The notes beneath the pieces are model-generated. The model was not told where the DNA came from and made no database searches. It saw only the letters and a program-made list of their open reading frames with translations. A stretch of DNA of 55,987 nt from an uncultured Porphyromonadaceae bacterium (GTDB lineage: Bacteria; Bacteroidota; Bacteroidia; Bacteroidales; Muribaculaceae), in the NCBI GenBank assembly GCA_947175215.1, contig CAMWLR010000008.1, positions 1 through 55,987 of the forward strand, in the 5' to 3' direction. Positions 28,328 to 36,091 of this stretch are shown here, piece after piece. A program made the translations under genes and the position numbers. The stretch's first letter is position 1. Each line of letters opens with the position of its first letter.

Positions 28328-29320
28328 ATGGCTATTTTAGCATTCCAAAAACCTGACAAAGTCGTAATGTTGGAAGCCAACAGCTTCTACGGCAAGTTTG
28401 AGTTCAAGCCTTTGGAACCCGGCTATGGTATCACTGTGGGCAATGCCCTGCGTCGAGTGTTATTGTCTTCACTCGAGGGGTATGCCATTTCCGCCATCAA
28501 GATTGACGGCGTAAAACACGAGTTTGATACCATCCCCGGGGTCAAAGAGGATGTAACCAATATCATCCTCAACTTAAAGAAGGTTGACCTCAAGCAGGTG
28601 ACCGAAGACGCTGAGACGGAGAAAGCCACCATCCACGTGTCGGGCCAGGAGGTGTTCAAAGCCGGCGACATCGGCAAGGCCCTCTCGGGCTTTGAAGTCC
28701 TCAATCCCGAGGAAGTCATCTGCCACTTGGATCCCGACGCGAGCTTCAACATCGAGGTGACAATCAACAAGGGCCGTGGCTGGGTCCCCGCTGACGAGAA
28801 TCAGCTTGAGATCTCAGACATCCAGACACTTGCGATCGACTCGATCTACACCCCGATCAAAAACGTCAAGTATGCCGTAGAGAACTTCCGCGTCGATCAG
28901 AAGACCGACTACGAGAAACTCATCATCGAAATCACTACCAACGGCTCGATTCTCCCCAAAGATGCCCTCAAAGAGGCCGCCAAGATACTGATCTATCATC
29001 TGATGCTCTTCTCAGACGACAAGATCACTATCGAGACAACCGAGACCGACGGCGCAGAGGAATTTGATGAAGATGCCCTGCACATGCGCCAGCTGCTCAA
29101 AACCAAGCTGGTCGATATGGATCTGTCGGTCCGCGCTCTCAACTGCCTCAAGAGCGCCGAAGTTGAGACACTCGGCGAGCTGGTTGTCTTCAACAAGACA
29201 GACCTGCTTAAATTCCGCAACTTCGGTAAGAAGTCACTGACGGAGCTCGACGAACTGCTGGCCAACCTGGGCCTGTCGTTCGGCATGGATATTTCCAAAT
29301 ACAAACTCGACAAAGAGTAA
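28328..29320 (+). CDS. rpoA: RNA polymerase subunit alpha
   Basis: Alpha dimerises to scaffold beta and beta-prime, and its C-terminal domain binds DNA and activators. The 330-residue product has the N-terminal dimer domain with [21 protein letters not shown]-type sequence (residues 17 onward) and [15 protein letters not shown], and the C-terminal domain with [20 protein letters not shown] and [17 protein letters not shown]. It lies between rpsD and rplQ (17-nt gap), the standard alpha operon. Confidence 0.99.
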   Translation: MAILAFQKPDKVVMLEANSFYGKFEFKPLEPGYGITVGNALRRVLLSSLEGYAISAIKIDGVKHEFDTIPGVKEDVTNIILNLKKVDLKQVTEDAETEKATIHVSGQEVFKAGDIGKALSGFEVLNPEEVICHLDPDASFNIEVTINKGRGWVPADENQLEISDIQTLAIDSIYTPIKNVKYAVENFRVDQKTDYEKLIIEITTNGSILPKDALKEAAKILIYHLMLFSDDKITIETTETDGAEEFDEDALHMRQLLKTKLVDMDLSVRALNCLKSAEVETLGELVVFNKTDLLKFRNFGKKSLTELDELLANLGLSFGMDISKYKLDKE

Positions 29321-29337
29321 AAACTTGAATAACAACG

Positions 29338-29820
29338 ATGAGACACAATAAAAGCTTCAATCACCTGTCGCGCAAGAAGGCCCATCGCGATGCCCTTCTT
29401 GCCAACATGACCATCTCTCTTATCAAGCATAAGAGGATTTTCACCACCCTGGCAAAGGCAAAGGCCCTGCGTATGTATGCCGAGCCCCTGATCAACCGTG
29501 CCAAGGAAGACTCAATGGCCAACCGCCGTCTGGTTTTCTCATACCTCCAGAACAAAGAGGCCGTCACTGAGCTCTTCCGTGAAATCTCACAGAAGATCGC
29601 AGACCGTCCCGGTGGCTACACCCGTATCCTCAAGACCGGTAACCGTCTGGGTGACAACGCCAAGACCTGCTTTATCGAGCTTGTCGACTACAACGAGAAC
29701 ATGCTCAAGGACAAGAAGACCGAGAAGAAGGGTCGCACCCGTCGCTCACGCAAGTCAGCCGATGCCAAAGCAACTCAGGCTGCCGACGCCCCCGCAACCG
29801 AGGAGTCCAAAGCAGAATAA
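29338..29820 (+). CDS. rplQ: 50S ribosomal protein L17
   Basis: L17 lies near the tunnel exit. The first 120 residues match the family ([39 protein letters not shown]). The 160-residue product has a C-terminal basic/Ala-rich extension of about 35 residues, common in Bacteroidetes. It ends the alpha cluster and is followed by a strong terminator. Confidence 0.99.
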   Translation: MRHNKSFNHLSRKKAHRDALLANMTISLIKHKRIFTTLAKAKALRMYAEPLINRAKEDSMANRRLVFSYLQNKEAVTELFREISQKIADRPGGYTRILKTGNRLGDNAKTCFIELVDYNENMLKDKKTEKKGRTRRSRKSADAKATQAADAPATEESKAE

Positions 29821-29844
29821 TCAATCTGCCAAGGATTGACTCCA

Positions 29845-29892
29845 TAAAAAAGACACCCGCAGGGGGCCATCCCCTTGCAGGTGTCTTTTTTA
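29845..29892 (+). terminator. Terminator of the alpha ribosomal operon
   Basis: AAAAAAGACACC (29845 onward) pairs with GGTGTCTTTTTT, with an inner GCA-GGG/CCC-TTGC extension and a CCAT-type loop. The stem ends in a run of six T. It closes the ribosomal cluster about 25 nt after the rplQ stop and works well in either direction. Confidence 0.9.
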
Positions 29893-29924
29893 GTCAACTT
29901 ATCTAACCGGTATTATCACACGCA

Positions 29925-31811
29925 ATGGCAACAATAACAATATCAAGAAAGCTCAAGAAGGCGATAAAGGACTATACCGCCATATATTACGCATTGCTTG
30001 TGTTGACGATCATAATCGAGGTTATCGCGTTTCTCGACCATCAGACAATATTTAAGGTTGGCCCGCGTACAATGTTTTTCAGCTGTCTGTCTGATGTCGG
30101 GCTATTCATGATAATATCAGTGCTGTTACCCCCCAAGTGGAGATGGTGCAATCTGCTGTTATTGTTTCTTTATACGACCTTGATAGTCACAAATGCGATC
30201 TACACACAATATTTCAATGACTATCTGCCGCTGTCTTTAATAAAGGCATATAATAATATCGGGGCAGACTTGTCGGGATTTATTTTACCGGTGTTGAGAT
30301 GGTGGATGTTATCGCTTATTTTGCCATTTGTGTGTTGCACGATATACTATGTGATCTATCACAGACAGATTGAGACAAGACACTATTCGCGGAAAATCAA
30401 GTTCACGTCAGTCTTAGTCTCGCTAATATTATTTATCCTGGGACAAGGATATCTCGTTTCTTTGAAAATTAAGGATAGTGATTATGCCACCATATTTTCA
30501 GAGAATATGATTGATGAATATATGTCTGCCGAGGGGAATGTGCAGAAAGAGACAGCTAAGTGGGGTATACTGGCATATTATATCAATTCGATGATGCCAT
30601 GGTATCATCATGTGAAATTCACCGAAGATACATGGGGAGAGATTGGTGAATTTGTCACCCGTCCCAAAGGAGAACTGCCACCCGGATATGATGCGCAATT
30701 TAAGAAAAACCGTGAGAAAAGGCTGATATTGATAGTCGTAGAGTCGTTTACCTCGCAGACATTCAATAAAGATATAACAGGCATCAGGCTCACGCCTTAT
30801 ATTGATTCACTATCTGTCGCAAAGGGGACCGTCTTCGTCCCTAACCTTGCAATTCAGACCCGGGGAGGGGTGAGCTCTGATGCGCAGTTGATGTTTAATA
30901 CCGGTCTTTATCCGCTATCAAGAGGCGCAGCTACGTTTGAGTCACGCATGCCTGATTTGCCCTCCCTTGCGACATATGTCAAGCAGATCGGTAATGGACA
31001 GGGACGGGCTATTGAGGTTATCGGTGAAGATCCCGAGGTGTGGAATCATCATAAGACCAGCATGGCTTGGGGATATGACACGCTATATCACAGCCTTGCC
31101 AACGGTAATCCCGAGAAATCACGTTACGGAGTCGCCGATCATTATATCTTCAAGAAGGTAAAAGAGATACTTGAGACAGATAAACAGGTGAGAATGCTGA
31201 CGATCTGCACTCTCTCAATGCACGGTTCATACACTGAGGTGGATTTAGGCCGGTTCGAACCCGAACAAGCCGGCGAGAGTCTCGATATGTGCGCCTTTTA
31301 TGAGATGACCAAGAGGTTTGACGAGGAGATCAAGAGTTTCATATCCTTTCTCAAGGAGAAGGGTATGTATGATGACTCGATAATCGTAATAGTCGGTGAT
31401 CATAACCCGCATATAATGTGTGACAGCGCCAAGACCACCGTGCCGTTGATGATATTGAACACAGGGGTCACTTATATTACGGGTGATGTAGTCGGGCAGA
31501 TAGATGTTTACCCCACAGTTCTTGACGCTATGGGGATGCTCGACAACGCTGGCGTGTGGCCGGGATTCGGCCATAGTCTCTTCAGAGCACGCAAGGGGAT
31601 AGCAGGTTACACCAAACCCGGCGGATGGTATGTAAAGGATCTGCCGGCTGACAGCGCAGAGGTTGCCGCAATCCGTAAAGGTCACGAATTGTCAGAGGTC
31701 ATATTGTCAGGGATAGGTTATGAGTTTAAGGATGAGTATGAGCAACGCTTCGGCAAATCCGGGGGCACTCTAAATCGTCTGAAAAAGAAACGCATAATTG
31801 AGGATAGATAA
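29925..31811 (+). CDS. LtaS-like sulfatase-fold membrane enzyme (phosphoglycerol/phosphoethanolamine transferase type)
   Basis: A 628-residue inner-membrane protein: about five helices in the first 180 residues, then a large outer alkaline-phosphatase-superfamily domain. Compared with LtaS of Staphylococcus aureus, the metal-binding Glu is E273 (VVESFTS), the nucleophile region is QTRGGVSSD (311-319) with S317 where LtaS has its catalytic Thr, and the metal pair is in GDHNPH (491-496). Members transfer glycerol phosphate or ethanolamine phosphate from lipids to surface glycans. In a Gram-negative the likely target is an exopolysaccharide, LPS core or glycan, not lipoteichoic acid. It lies after the alpha operon terminator and 2 nt before a glycosyltransferase gene, so the two work together. 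Lower GC than its neighbours suggests a mobile surface-glycan locus. The exact substrate cannot be told. Confidence 0.8.
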   Translation: MATITISRKLKKAIKDYTAIYYALLVLTIIIEVIAFLDHQTIFKVGPRTMFFSCLSDVGLFMIISVLLPPKWRWCNLLLLFLYTTLIVTNAIYTQYFNDYLPLSLIKAYNNIGADLSGFILPVLRWWMLSLILPFVCCTIYYVIYHRQIETRHYSRKIKFTSVLVSLILFILGQGYLVSLKIKDSDYATIFSENMIDEYMSAEGNVQKETAKWGILAYYINSMMPWYHHVKFTEDTWGEIGEFVTRPKGELPPGYDAQFKKNREKRLILIVVESFTSQTFNKDITGIRLTPYIDSLSVAKGTVFVPNLAIQTRGGVSSDAQLMFNTGLYPLSRGAATFESRMPDLPSLATYVKQIGNGQGRAIEVIGEDPEVWNHHKTSMAWGYDTLYHSLANGNPEKSRYGVADHYIFKKVKEILETDKQVRMLTICTLSMHGSYTEVDLGRFEPEQAGESLDMCAFYEMTKRFDEEIKSFISFLKEKGMYDDSIIVIVGDHNPHIMCDSAKTTVPLMILNTGVTYITGDVVGQIDVYPTVLDAMGMLDNAGVWPGFGHSLFRARKGIAGYTKPGGWYVKDLPADSAEVAAIRKGHELSEVILSGIGYEFKDEYEQRFGKSGGTLNRLKKKRIIEDR

Positions 31812-31813
31812 TC

Positions 31814-32719
31814 ATGAATATCGAGAATAAAGAGAAAAAGAGCATACTGGTGATTAATCCGGTCGGAGGACTGGCCAACCGGATGAGGTCAATTGCGTCA
31901 GGTGTGTCTCTCGCCTGTGATCTTGATATGGATTATCGGGTGGTGTGGCTGCGAAATTGGGAGACAGGCGCGTTATATGACGAGATATTTGCCATACCGA
32001 CGTTGTTAGAGCATAAAATAGAATGCCCCTCTGCCTTAAAGTATAATCTGCTCTACTCTATTCCCCGTAAGAAAAATCTCTATATCACTAAGCTCACCCG
32101 CAGGATTTATGACCGGGCGTTGTATGACACATTGCCGCCATTATCTGTCATGCAGCGCTATGATAATCTCTCATTAAACAGATGGCAGGCGATGCTTGAT
32201 GTCAATAAACAAATTAAAAAGATCTTCATACAGGCGGGGACTGATTTTTATGATTATTCACGACAGTTATACCGGCAGCTATTCAAGTTAAGACCGGAGT
32301 TGGCCGCAGAGGTAGACAGAGTGCTAACCCAATTGGGTGACCATAAAATCGGCATCCATATCAGGCGCACAGATAACGCGAAGTCGATAGCAAACAGCCC
32401 TGATCATCTGTTTGAGACCCGGATGCAGACGGCGATTGACCGATGTCATGACGTGAAATTTTATCTTGCCACCGATAGCGATGACGTAAAGCGCAAGTTT
32501 GTCAACCGATTCGGCGACAGGATAATATATAACAACAATACGGCACGCCGAGATACTCTCGGCGGCATAAAGGATGCAGCCGTCGATATGTATGTGCTGG
32601 CAGGTTGTGACTCGATATCAGGGTCTTATTACAGTTCATTCTCTGAGGCGGCGTCAATATTAGGTGACAAACCACTGACCATAGTGAAACAGGTTATCGT
32701 TACAGGTGGTGAGGGGTGA
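31814..32719 (+). CDS. Putative fucosyltransferase-like glycosyltransferase (HxRRTD motif)
   Basis: A 301-residue cytoplasmic protein with GGLANRMRSIASG near residues 18-30 and HIRRTDNAKS at 182-191. The N-terminal glycine-rich pattern and the HxRRxD motif recur in GT-B fold fucosyltransferases of the alpha-1,2/alpha-1,6 and NodZ type, where the basic residues bind the GDP-fucose diphosphate. No signal peptide or membrane segment is seen. It is 2 nt behind the LtaS-like gene and convergent with a GT10 fucosyltransferase (11-nt gap), which supports a role in surface fucosylation. It could use another NDP-sugar. Confidence 0.6.
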   Translation: MNIENKEKKSILVINPVGGLANRMRSIASGVSLACDLDMDYRVVWLRNWETGALYDEIFAIPTLLEHKIECPSALKYNLLYSIPRKKNLYITKLTRRIYDRALYDTLPPLSVMQRYDNLSLNRWQAMLDVNKQIKKIFIQAGTDFYDYSRQLYRQLFKLRPELAAEVDRVLTQLGDHKIGIHIRRTDNAKSIANSPDHLFETRMQTAIDRCHDVKFYLATDSDDVKRKFVNRFGDRIIYNNNTARRDTLGGIKDAAVDMYVLAGCDSISGSYYSSFSEAASILGDKPLTIVKQVIVTGGEG

Positions 32720-32729
32720 CATAAAGACC

Positions 32730-33710
32730 TTACCGTGACTTGAAGTAAGCCGGCTCTAAGATGCGCCCTATCAGTTTACTCAATTTTACAAATGATCTGC
32801 GGCGTGACAGCGGATGAAGTATGGAGTAAAGATTATAAAAATTACCCATCTCACCATGATTGGTGCGGTAAATCTTTGGAGCTGTGGCTATGCCGGTGAG
32901 AAATGATGCAAGCCGGTCGTCAAAATCATGTACGGTATCGGCTAATCTTGACGGGGCGTTAAGATAAGAGAGATAGAGGGCGCGGTCTGAGTCTATTCTC
33001 GCAATCCCGGCGACCAATGAATCGAGAGTATCATAGTCTGCCACATTTATGAAAGATGCCGGATTAAAGTCAGATAGAGCAGCCTTACCACCCCAATAAA
33101 TCGGGACGGTGGCGGATAAGAAAGCATCGGCAATTTTCTCAGTGACATATCCGTCGAGATAAGAGTTCTCGAGGGCTAAATTAAATTTGTAGCGTGACAG
33201 GAATTGATGTTTGTCTGCTACCCTGCCGCCGACGTTATTTCTGAACTTACCGCCGTAAGCGAGAGGTCTGTATGAGTCGACGGCGTCAATAATCTGTATC
33301 CGGCGAGGATCACATTCAGCAGAGTGGCTCATGACCAGACTACAAAAATCACGTGACTCGGGGGCGTCGGCGTCAATTATTGCAGTTTCAGATTGATTGG
33401 TCTCGAGGGCATACAGCGGATACCTGAGATTACGGCCGGCCACATCAATGTCGTGGAATGAGATGGCGTAATCACACTCATTAAAGTTTGGATAGTCGTT
33501 CTCGCCCGTGTAAAAAATCTTGACGCAATCGTTGTATTTATAATGATTGCCTATGCCGCAACGCGAGTAAAACAGCAGGTCGGGTTTTGTCTGATCGTCA
33601 GCAGACAATGATGTAACCCTGAACTTGCTCTTCAATGCATCTATAAACTTGTTGTCATAAATGTTGAAAGCCGGCCAGAAATCGACAAACTTGACGGTGA
33701 GAGATGACAT
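32730..33710 (-). CDS. GT10 family alpha-1,3/4-fucosyltransferase
   Basis: Transfers fucose from GDP-fucose to N-acetylglucosamine- or glucose-containing acceptors. The 326-residue product starts at ATG 33710 (MSSLTVKFVDFWP); a further upstream frame would run into ispF. The GT10 core motif is clear: YKFNLALENSYLDGYVTEKI (174-193) followed by PIYWGG, with the Glu and Lys that contact GDP-fucose. The N-terminal half has the acceptor-side domain with FYTGENDYPNF. No transmembrane anchor is seen. Its place 4 nt behind ispF suggests cotranscription with ispF and porV. Fucosylated surface glycans are common in host-associated Bacteroidales, so a lipid- or capsule-linked acceptor is likely. Confidence 0.85.
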   Translation of the reverse strand: MSSLTVKFVDFWPAFNIYDNKFIDALKSKFRVTSLSADDQTKPDLLFYSRCGIGNHYKYNDCVKIFYTGENDYPNFNECDYAISFHDIDVAGRNLRYPLYALETNQSETAIIDADAPESRDFCSLVMSHSAECDPRRIQIIDAVDSYRPLAYGGKFRNNVGGRVADKHQFLSRYKFNLALENSYLDGYVTEKIADAFLSATVPIYWGGKAALSDFNPASFINVADYDTLDSLVAGIARIDSDRALYLSYLNAPSRLADTVHDFDDRLASFLTGIATAPKIYRTNHGEMGNFYNLYSILHPLSRRRSFVKLSKLIGRILEPAYFKSR

Positions 33711-33714
33711 AATG

Positions 33715-34188
33715 TTATGAAAGGAGAGCAGAGGCTTGGGCGGCGATACCTTCACCGCGTCCGGTATAGCCGAGATGTTCGGTAGTGGTTGCTTTAACTG
33801 ATACGCAGTCGACACCGAGAGATAGATCAGATGCGATATTCTGTATCATAGCCGGTATATATGGCAACAACTTTGGCGCTTGCGCTATTATCGTTACGTC
33901 GACGTTAACGGGCGTGAGGCCACGCTGCTCGCGGATTATACGGGCAGTCTCGCGGAGGAGCATGCGTGAATCGGCCCCTTTATATCTCGGGTCGTTATCC
34001 GGAAAGTGAAAACCGATGTCACGCAGAGCGGCGGCCCCGAGCATTGCGTCAGCAAGCGCATGTAACGCCACGTCTGCATCGCTGTGGCCAAGCAGCCCTT
34101 TATCATACGGGATGTTTACACCGCAGAGGATTAGCCGACGCCCTTCGACGAGGCGATGTACATCAAATCCGTTACCGATTCTAAACAT
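33715..34188 (-). CDS. ispF: 2-C-methyl-D-erythritol 2,4-cyclodiphosphate synthase
   Basis: Catalyses the cyclisation step of the MEP isoprenoid pathway, using a zinc ion. The 157-residue product has GNGFDVHRL with the zinc Asp and His, [17 protein letters not shown] with the second zinc histidine, and the [13 protein letters not shown] loop. It lies between porV (35-nt gap) and the GT10 gene (4-nt gap). Confidence 0.98.
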   Translation of the reverse strand: MFRIGNGFDVHRLVEGRRLILCGVNIPYDKGLLGHSDADVALHALADAMLGAAALRDIGFHFPDNDPRYKGADSRMLLRETARIIREQRGLTPVNVDVTIIAQAPKLLPYIPAMIQNIASDLSLGVDCVSVKATTTEHLGYTGRGEGIAAQASALLS

Positions 34189-34223
34189 AGGATAGGGTGT
34201 GAATATAACTTACGCCTGCATTA

Positions 34224-35471
34224 TCAGCGACGTCCGCCGATAAGGTCGCGCAGGCCGTCCATATCAAATGTAAGGGTAAAGCGTAGTGTCTGGTCGAGCG
34301 GTGAGGTCTGTGCGGTAGCGAGCATATAGGCTGCATCGAGGCGCACGACATTTAGCGAGAAGCCCGCACCGAAGCCAAAGTACTGGCGGTTACCCTTATA
34401 CTGGCTTTCGTGATAGTAACCGGCACGCAGGAAGAACTGCTGATTATAGTTATACTCAGCGCCGATAGAGTATGAAATCTCGCGTAGCTCCTCTTTCATG
34501 CCGCCGGGGGCATCGCTAAACGATTTGAAGATACCGGTGATGGGTGACATGGTCTCCCAGTTGTTAAGGGCCTCGGCATAGGCGGCCTCGTCAACCTGAC
34601 CGTCAGCGTCGAGATAGTCGTCGCGGCGCGGACGTGTGGGCACCAGTAACTTGTTAAGGTCGAGGTTGATGGCCAGGTTATGATAATCGGCCAGCGGGAA
34701 CATGAATGAAGCACCAAGACGGAGATTGGTGGGGAGGAATGCCGGTGCTTGTCCCTCGGGTGAAACCTTGGTACCGATGTTTGAGATGTCCCAACCCCAG
34801 GCAAACTGACACTCATTCTGACCTATGATAGGATAGGTGACAAAGTATCCCGAGATGTCGGCCGAGAAAGCTGATGCTCCGCTGGGCTGAGCCGATGTAC
34901 TTGACGATCCGAATCCGAGGTCTGAGTATATATAGCGGAACACAACGCCCATCGAAAACTTTTCTGAGAGTTTACGTGAGTAACCGATATCAAATGCGAG
35001 CTCGTATGGGTTGATGCTCTCGGTGACACCGCCGAGGCTCTCTGAGTTGACTTCACCGAGCGAGAAATAGCGCAGTGACGCGCTGATAGCCTGATTGTCA
35101 TTGCTGCCGATTTTCCAGTATCCGGCCAGATTGGCCAGGAATATGTCATTGACAAGTTTGCGGAGCCAGGGGGTATAGCTCAGAGCGACAGCACCCTGAG
35201 AGTAGGCAAAGGCATACTTAGAGGGATTCCAGAACTGAGAGTTGACATCAGGGTCGGTGGCCGCACCGATGTCACCCATCGATGCGCCACGCGCATCAGG
35301 GGCAATGCTGAGCGATGTCACGCCGGTCTGCACGGGGTTAAACTCATTTTTGATCTGGTCATCGGCGGTCGCTTTACCGGCGCAAAGCATCACGACGGCG
35401 GCGACCAACGTCGCGGCCTCTCTTTTTGCGGTTAAAACGGGGGTGAATATATTGCTGAGCGATGTCTTCAT
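34224..35471 (-). CDS. porV: Type IX secretion outer-membrane protein PorV
   Basis: PorV is a 14-strand outer-membrane barrel that shuttles cargo with a type IX C-terminal signal from the translocon SprA to the PorU sortase. The 415-residue product has a signal-like N terminus, then the family pattern GVTSLSIAPDARGASMGDIG and PDVNSQFWNPSKYAFA, with repeated amphipathic strands to the end. It sits beside porZ and an unknown gene and upstream of ispF. A leader hairpin (35492-35511) precedes it. Its presence with PorZ implies an active type IX system with sorted cargo proteins elsewhere in the genome. Confidence 0.92.
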   Translation of the reverse strand: MKTSLSNIFTPVLTAKREAATLVAAVVMLCAGKATADDQIKNEFNPVQTGVTSLSIAPDARGASMGDIGAATDPDVNSQFWNPSKYAFAYSQGAVALSYTPWLRKLVNDIFLANLAGYWKIGSNDNQAISASLRYFSLGEVNSESLGGVTESINPYELAFDIGYSRKLSEKFSMGVVFRYIYSDLGFGSSSTSAQPSGASAFSADISGYFVTYPIIGQNECQFAWGWDISNIGTKVSPEGQAPAFLPTNLRLGASFMFPLADYHNLAINLDLNKLLVPTRPRRDDYLDADGQVDEAAYAEALNNWETMSPITGIFKSFSDAPGGMKEELREISYSIGAEYNYNQQFFLRAGYYHESQYKGNRQYFGFGAGFSLNVVRLDAAYMLATAQTSPLDQTLRFTLTFDMDGLRDLIGGRR

Positions 35472-35491
35472 GTCATAAGGGATTATAGATC

Positions 35492-35511
35492 CCCTTAGTC
35501 GGGGATCTCAT
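35492..35511 (-). other. Hairpin in the porV leader
   Basis: GATCCCC pairs with GGGGATC around a 6-nt loop, 21 nt before the porV start codon. No U tract follows on the minus strand. It may protect the mRNA or tune translation of porV relative to the gene before it. Confidence 0.45.
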
Positions 35512-35554
35512 TGTATATAACTCAGTTGTGGCGTTTTTATTGCCCGCGGTGAGT

Positions 35555-36085
35555 TCAAAGAGATCCGAGAGGTATCAGATACCTCAGGATATCGTCGCGT
35601 GAGAGAGTCTTGCGCGATGCAAGTTCATCGGCCATCAGGCAGATCGTCGAGTTAATACGAGGGTGACGCATGATGCTGCTGAGATAATCAAAAGAGTTGT
35701 CAAAGATTTGTATGACCTCAGAAGACTCGAGTCCGCAGGCATCCTCTCCTTCACGGCAGAGATGTGAGAGCATGAGAGACCTGACCTCGTGAGACAACTC
35801 AGAGTGCCTGCGGGCCAGAGATCGAGCCAGCAGGTTGCCTATCGCCATAGCTGACGACAGCTGGAAGTGTCTGAAAGTGTCTTTCCATACACTTTTTACT
35901 GACAACCCCGGATTGGCCGGGGTGAAAAAGTCAGGTGTGAGATTGACTCCCATATCGGCGGGAGCCTCTATGCGGAGCGAGTCGATATATTGCTCCGCGT
36001 CAAAAATAAACAGGGATAATGCCATGCCGCAGAGCCCGAAGGCTCTGTCGGTGGCATCGGAGTATTTTAGTGATGCTGAAGGCAT
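35555..36085 (-). CDS. Conserved-looking hypothetical protein between porZ and porV
   Basis: A 176-residue soluble protein with no signal peptide or membrane segment and no family recognised. It looks all-helical, with regularly spaced hydrophobics and an Arg/His/Ser-rich centre (NLLARSLARRHSELSHEV) and a C-terminal LASRKTLSRDDILRYLIP. It starts 6 nt after porZ ends and lies 83 nt before porV, so it is in the same transcription unit. Context suggests a cytoplasmic accessory or regulator of type IX secretion, but the sequence itself shows no function. Confidence 0.7.
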   Translation of the reverse strand: MPSASLKYSDATDRAFGLCGMALSLFIFDAEQYIDSLRIEAPADMGVNLTPDFFTPANPGLSVKSVWKDTFRHFQLSSAMAIGNLLARSLARRHSELSHEVRSLMLSHLCREGEDACGLESSEVIQIFDNSFDYLSSIMRHPRINSTICLMADELASRKTLSRDDILRYLIPLGSL

Positions 36086-36091
36086 TGCAGA

